Assembly (NCBI RefSeq): GCF_946222985.1
Contig: NZ_CAMIFY010000087.1
Coordinates: forward strand, 1 to 6,589
Length of the DNA: 6,589 bases
Origin: an uncultured Corynebacterium sp.
Lineage (GTDB): Bacteria; Actinomycetota; Actinomycetes; Mycobacteriales; Mycobacteriaceae
Direction: 5' to 3'
This document shows positions 5,055 through 6,589 of this stretch, in pieces; within the stretch, counting starts at the first letter, position 1; each line of letters starts with the position of its first letter. Below the pieces are notes generated by a model, which saw only the letters and a program-made list of their open reading frames with translations, did not search any database and was not told where the DNA came from. The position numbers were made by a program, and so were the translations under genes.

Positions 5055-6218
5055 TCAGAAGGCCAACGCGCCCTTGGCGGTGGCGCGGCCGATCATCATG
5101 CGCATGATTTCGTTGGTGCCCTCGAGGATCCGCATGACGCGCAGGTCGCGGACGATGCGCTCGACGTCGTATTCCTCCAGGTAGCCGTAGCCGCCGTGGA
5201 GCTGGAGGGCTTCGTCGGCGATGCGGAAGCAGGTTTCGGTGACGTGGAGCTTGGCCATCGCGCAGGCCTCGGGGTAGCCGGGGGCCTTGGCGTCGAGGGA
5301 GTCGGCGGCGTGGGAGAGCATCAGTCGCGACGACTGCAATCCGGTGGCCATGTCGGCGATGCGGTGGCGCAGGGCGTCGTTGTCGATGAGGGATCCGCCG
5401 AAGGCCGTGCGGTCCTTCAGGTAGGACACGGCCCGTCCGAAGGCGAATTCCGCGCCGCCCAGGGCGCAGGCGGCGATGTTGATGCGCCCGCCGTTGAGGC
5501 CGCGCATCGCCATGGTGAAGCCCTTGCCCAGACCTTCCTCGCCGCCGATGAGCCGGTCGGCGGGTACGCGGACGCCGTCGAACATGACCTGCGCGGTGGG
5601 CTGGTTGCGCCAGCCCATCTTCTTCTCGCTCGGCCCGAAGGACAGGCCCGGGGTGTCCTTGTCCACCAGGAACGCGGAGATTCCCTTTGCTCCCTCGGGG
5701 CCGGTGCGCGCCATGACCAGGTAGATGTCGGACGCGCCGGCGCCGGAGATGAACTGCTTGACGCCGTCGAGGACCCAAACACCTTCATCGTCGTCCCGGA
5801 CCGCGCGGGTCGACAGTGCGGCGGCGTCGGAACCGGCGTCGGGTTCGGTCAGGCAGTAGGAGCCCATGATCTCCATCGCCGCCAGCTTCGGGATGAATTC
5901 GGCGCGCTGTTCCTCGGTGCCGAATTCGTCGACCATCCACGTGACCATGTTGTGGATCGACAGGAAGGCGGAGGTGACGGGGCAGCCGCGGGCGATGCGA
6001 TTGAACACCACGACGCCGTCGGAGCGCGTCAGACCGGTGCCGCCGTGGTCTTCGGAGCAGTACAGGGCGCCGACGCCGAGTTCGGCCAGGCCGCGCATTT
6101 CGTCGACGGGGAAATGGTGGTTCGCGTCCCAGTCGGCGGCGTTGGGCGCGATGTGCTTCGCGACGTACGCGTCGATCGTGTCGGCGAGCATCTTCTGGTC
6201 TTCGGTGATCCAGGTCAT
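5055..6218 (-). CDS. Isobutyryl-CoA dehydrogenase (acyl-CoA dehydrogenase family, ACAD8-like)
   Basis: This FAD flavoenzyme should oxidise isobutyryl-CoA to methacrylyl-CoA, passing electrons to electron-transfer flavoprotein. The 387-residue protein has the complete three-domain acyl-CoA dehydrogenase layout. The first signature is CLTEPDAGSD at 122-131 and the second is ALQLHGGYGYLEEYDVERIV at 337-356. ILEGTNEIMR at 364-373 holds the catalytic-base Glu366. The segments IHNMVTW (88-94), ISGAGASDIY (157-166), GLSFGPSEKKMGW (191-203) and RGLNGGRINIA (239-249) closely resemble human ACAD8, making isobutyryl-CoA the best substrate guess. The start ATG 6218 gives the usual N-terminus for the family. 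The nearest purine-rich ribosome site, AAGGA, is about 15 nt away, so the translation signal is weak. The gene follows mmsA by 97 bp; no internal promoter is evident in that gap. Confidence 0.94.
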   Translation of the reverse strand: MTWITEDQKMLADTIDAYVAKHIAPNAADWDANHHFPVDEMRGLAELGVGALYCSEDHGGTGLTRSDGVVVFNRIARGCPVTSAFLSIHNMVTWMVDEFGTEEQRAEFIPKLAAMEIMGSYCLTEPDAGSDAAALSTRAVRDDDEGVWVLDGVKQFISGAGASDIYLVMARTGPEGAKGISAFLVDKDTPGLSFGPSEKKMGWRNQPTAQVMFDGVRVPADRLIGGEEGLGKGFTMAMRGLNGGRINIAACALGGAEFAFGRAVSYLKDRTAFGGSLIDNDALRHRIADMATGLQSSRLMLSHAADSLDAKAPGYPEACAMAKLHVTETCFRIADEALQLHGGYGYLEEYDVERIVRDLRVMRILEGTNEIMRMMIGRATAKGALAF

Positions 6219-6315
6219 GTCGGTTTTCGCGTTTCCTTCGCAGTGTCCGTGGTGCGTGATCGCGGTCGGGGTGCTTGACGACGTCCCGGGTGGTCGCCGC
6301 CGGTTCCGTCGCGGG

Positions 6316-6589
<274 letters not shown>

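Noticed and set aside
4990..5778. Long open frame continuing upstream of mmsB into the dehydrogenase gene, suggesting a fusion
   Set aside because: The upstream part is Arg/Pro/His-rich, typical of an out-of-frame shadow in GC-rich DNA, and the dehydrogenase frame there is fully conserved.

Overview
The window is GC-rich, roughly two-thirds G+C by eye, and densely coded. It reads as chromosomal DNA of a high-GC Corynebacterium or a very close relative. The main reason is an almost intact RamA-type LuxR regulator next to a PduO-type cobalamin adenosyltransferase and murA, an arrangement I know from Corynebacterium glutamicum. A TAGAGT -10 element placed for leaderless transcription also fits actinobacteria. 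The genus assignment is from memory of protein families and gene order, not from a database search.

Layout. Positions 1-92 hold no gene but carry a minus-strand promoter-like element pointing out of the window, possibly the promoter of an rRNA operon downstream of murA. Positions 93-1364 (minus) are murA. Only 38 bp separate it from the divergent adenosyltransferase gene at 1403-2023 (plus). That gene converges on ramA (2113-2949, minus), with a terminator hairpin at 2047-2081 between them. Positions 2950-3249 are a 300-bp regulatory gap holding the ramA promoter, several inverted repeats, and the terminator of the next operon. Positions 3250-6589 (minus) are the 3' part of a valine-degradation operon, in transcription order: mmsA (partial, cut by the window edge), an isobutyryl-CoA dehydrogenase gene, mmsB, and an enoyl-CoA hydratase gene.

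How the genes fit together. The four operon products cover most of the route from isobutyryl-CoA to propionyl-CoA: dehydrogenation, hydration, oxidation of 3-hydroxyisobutyrate, and oxidative decarboxylation of methylmalonate semialdehyde. The 3-hydroxyisobutyryl-CoA hydrolase step has no gene in the window. The propionyl-CoA formed could enter central metabolism through the adenosylcobalamin-dependent methylmalonyl-CoA mutase, whose cofactor the nearby adenosyltransferase would make, or through the methylcitrate cycle. RamA is a global regulator of acetate, propionate and related carbon metabolism in C. glutamicum, so its position directly after this operon is suggestive but does not prove regulation.

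All genes belong to known families. I see no mobile element, CRISPR array, tRNA, or clearly new multi-gene system. The points most worth a second look are the aspartate replacing the catalytic cysteine in MurA, the operator-like structure of the ramA upstream region, the strand-specific terminator after the valine operon, and the possible rRNA promoter at the left edge.
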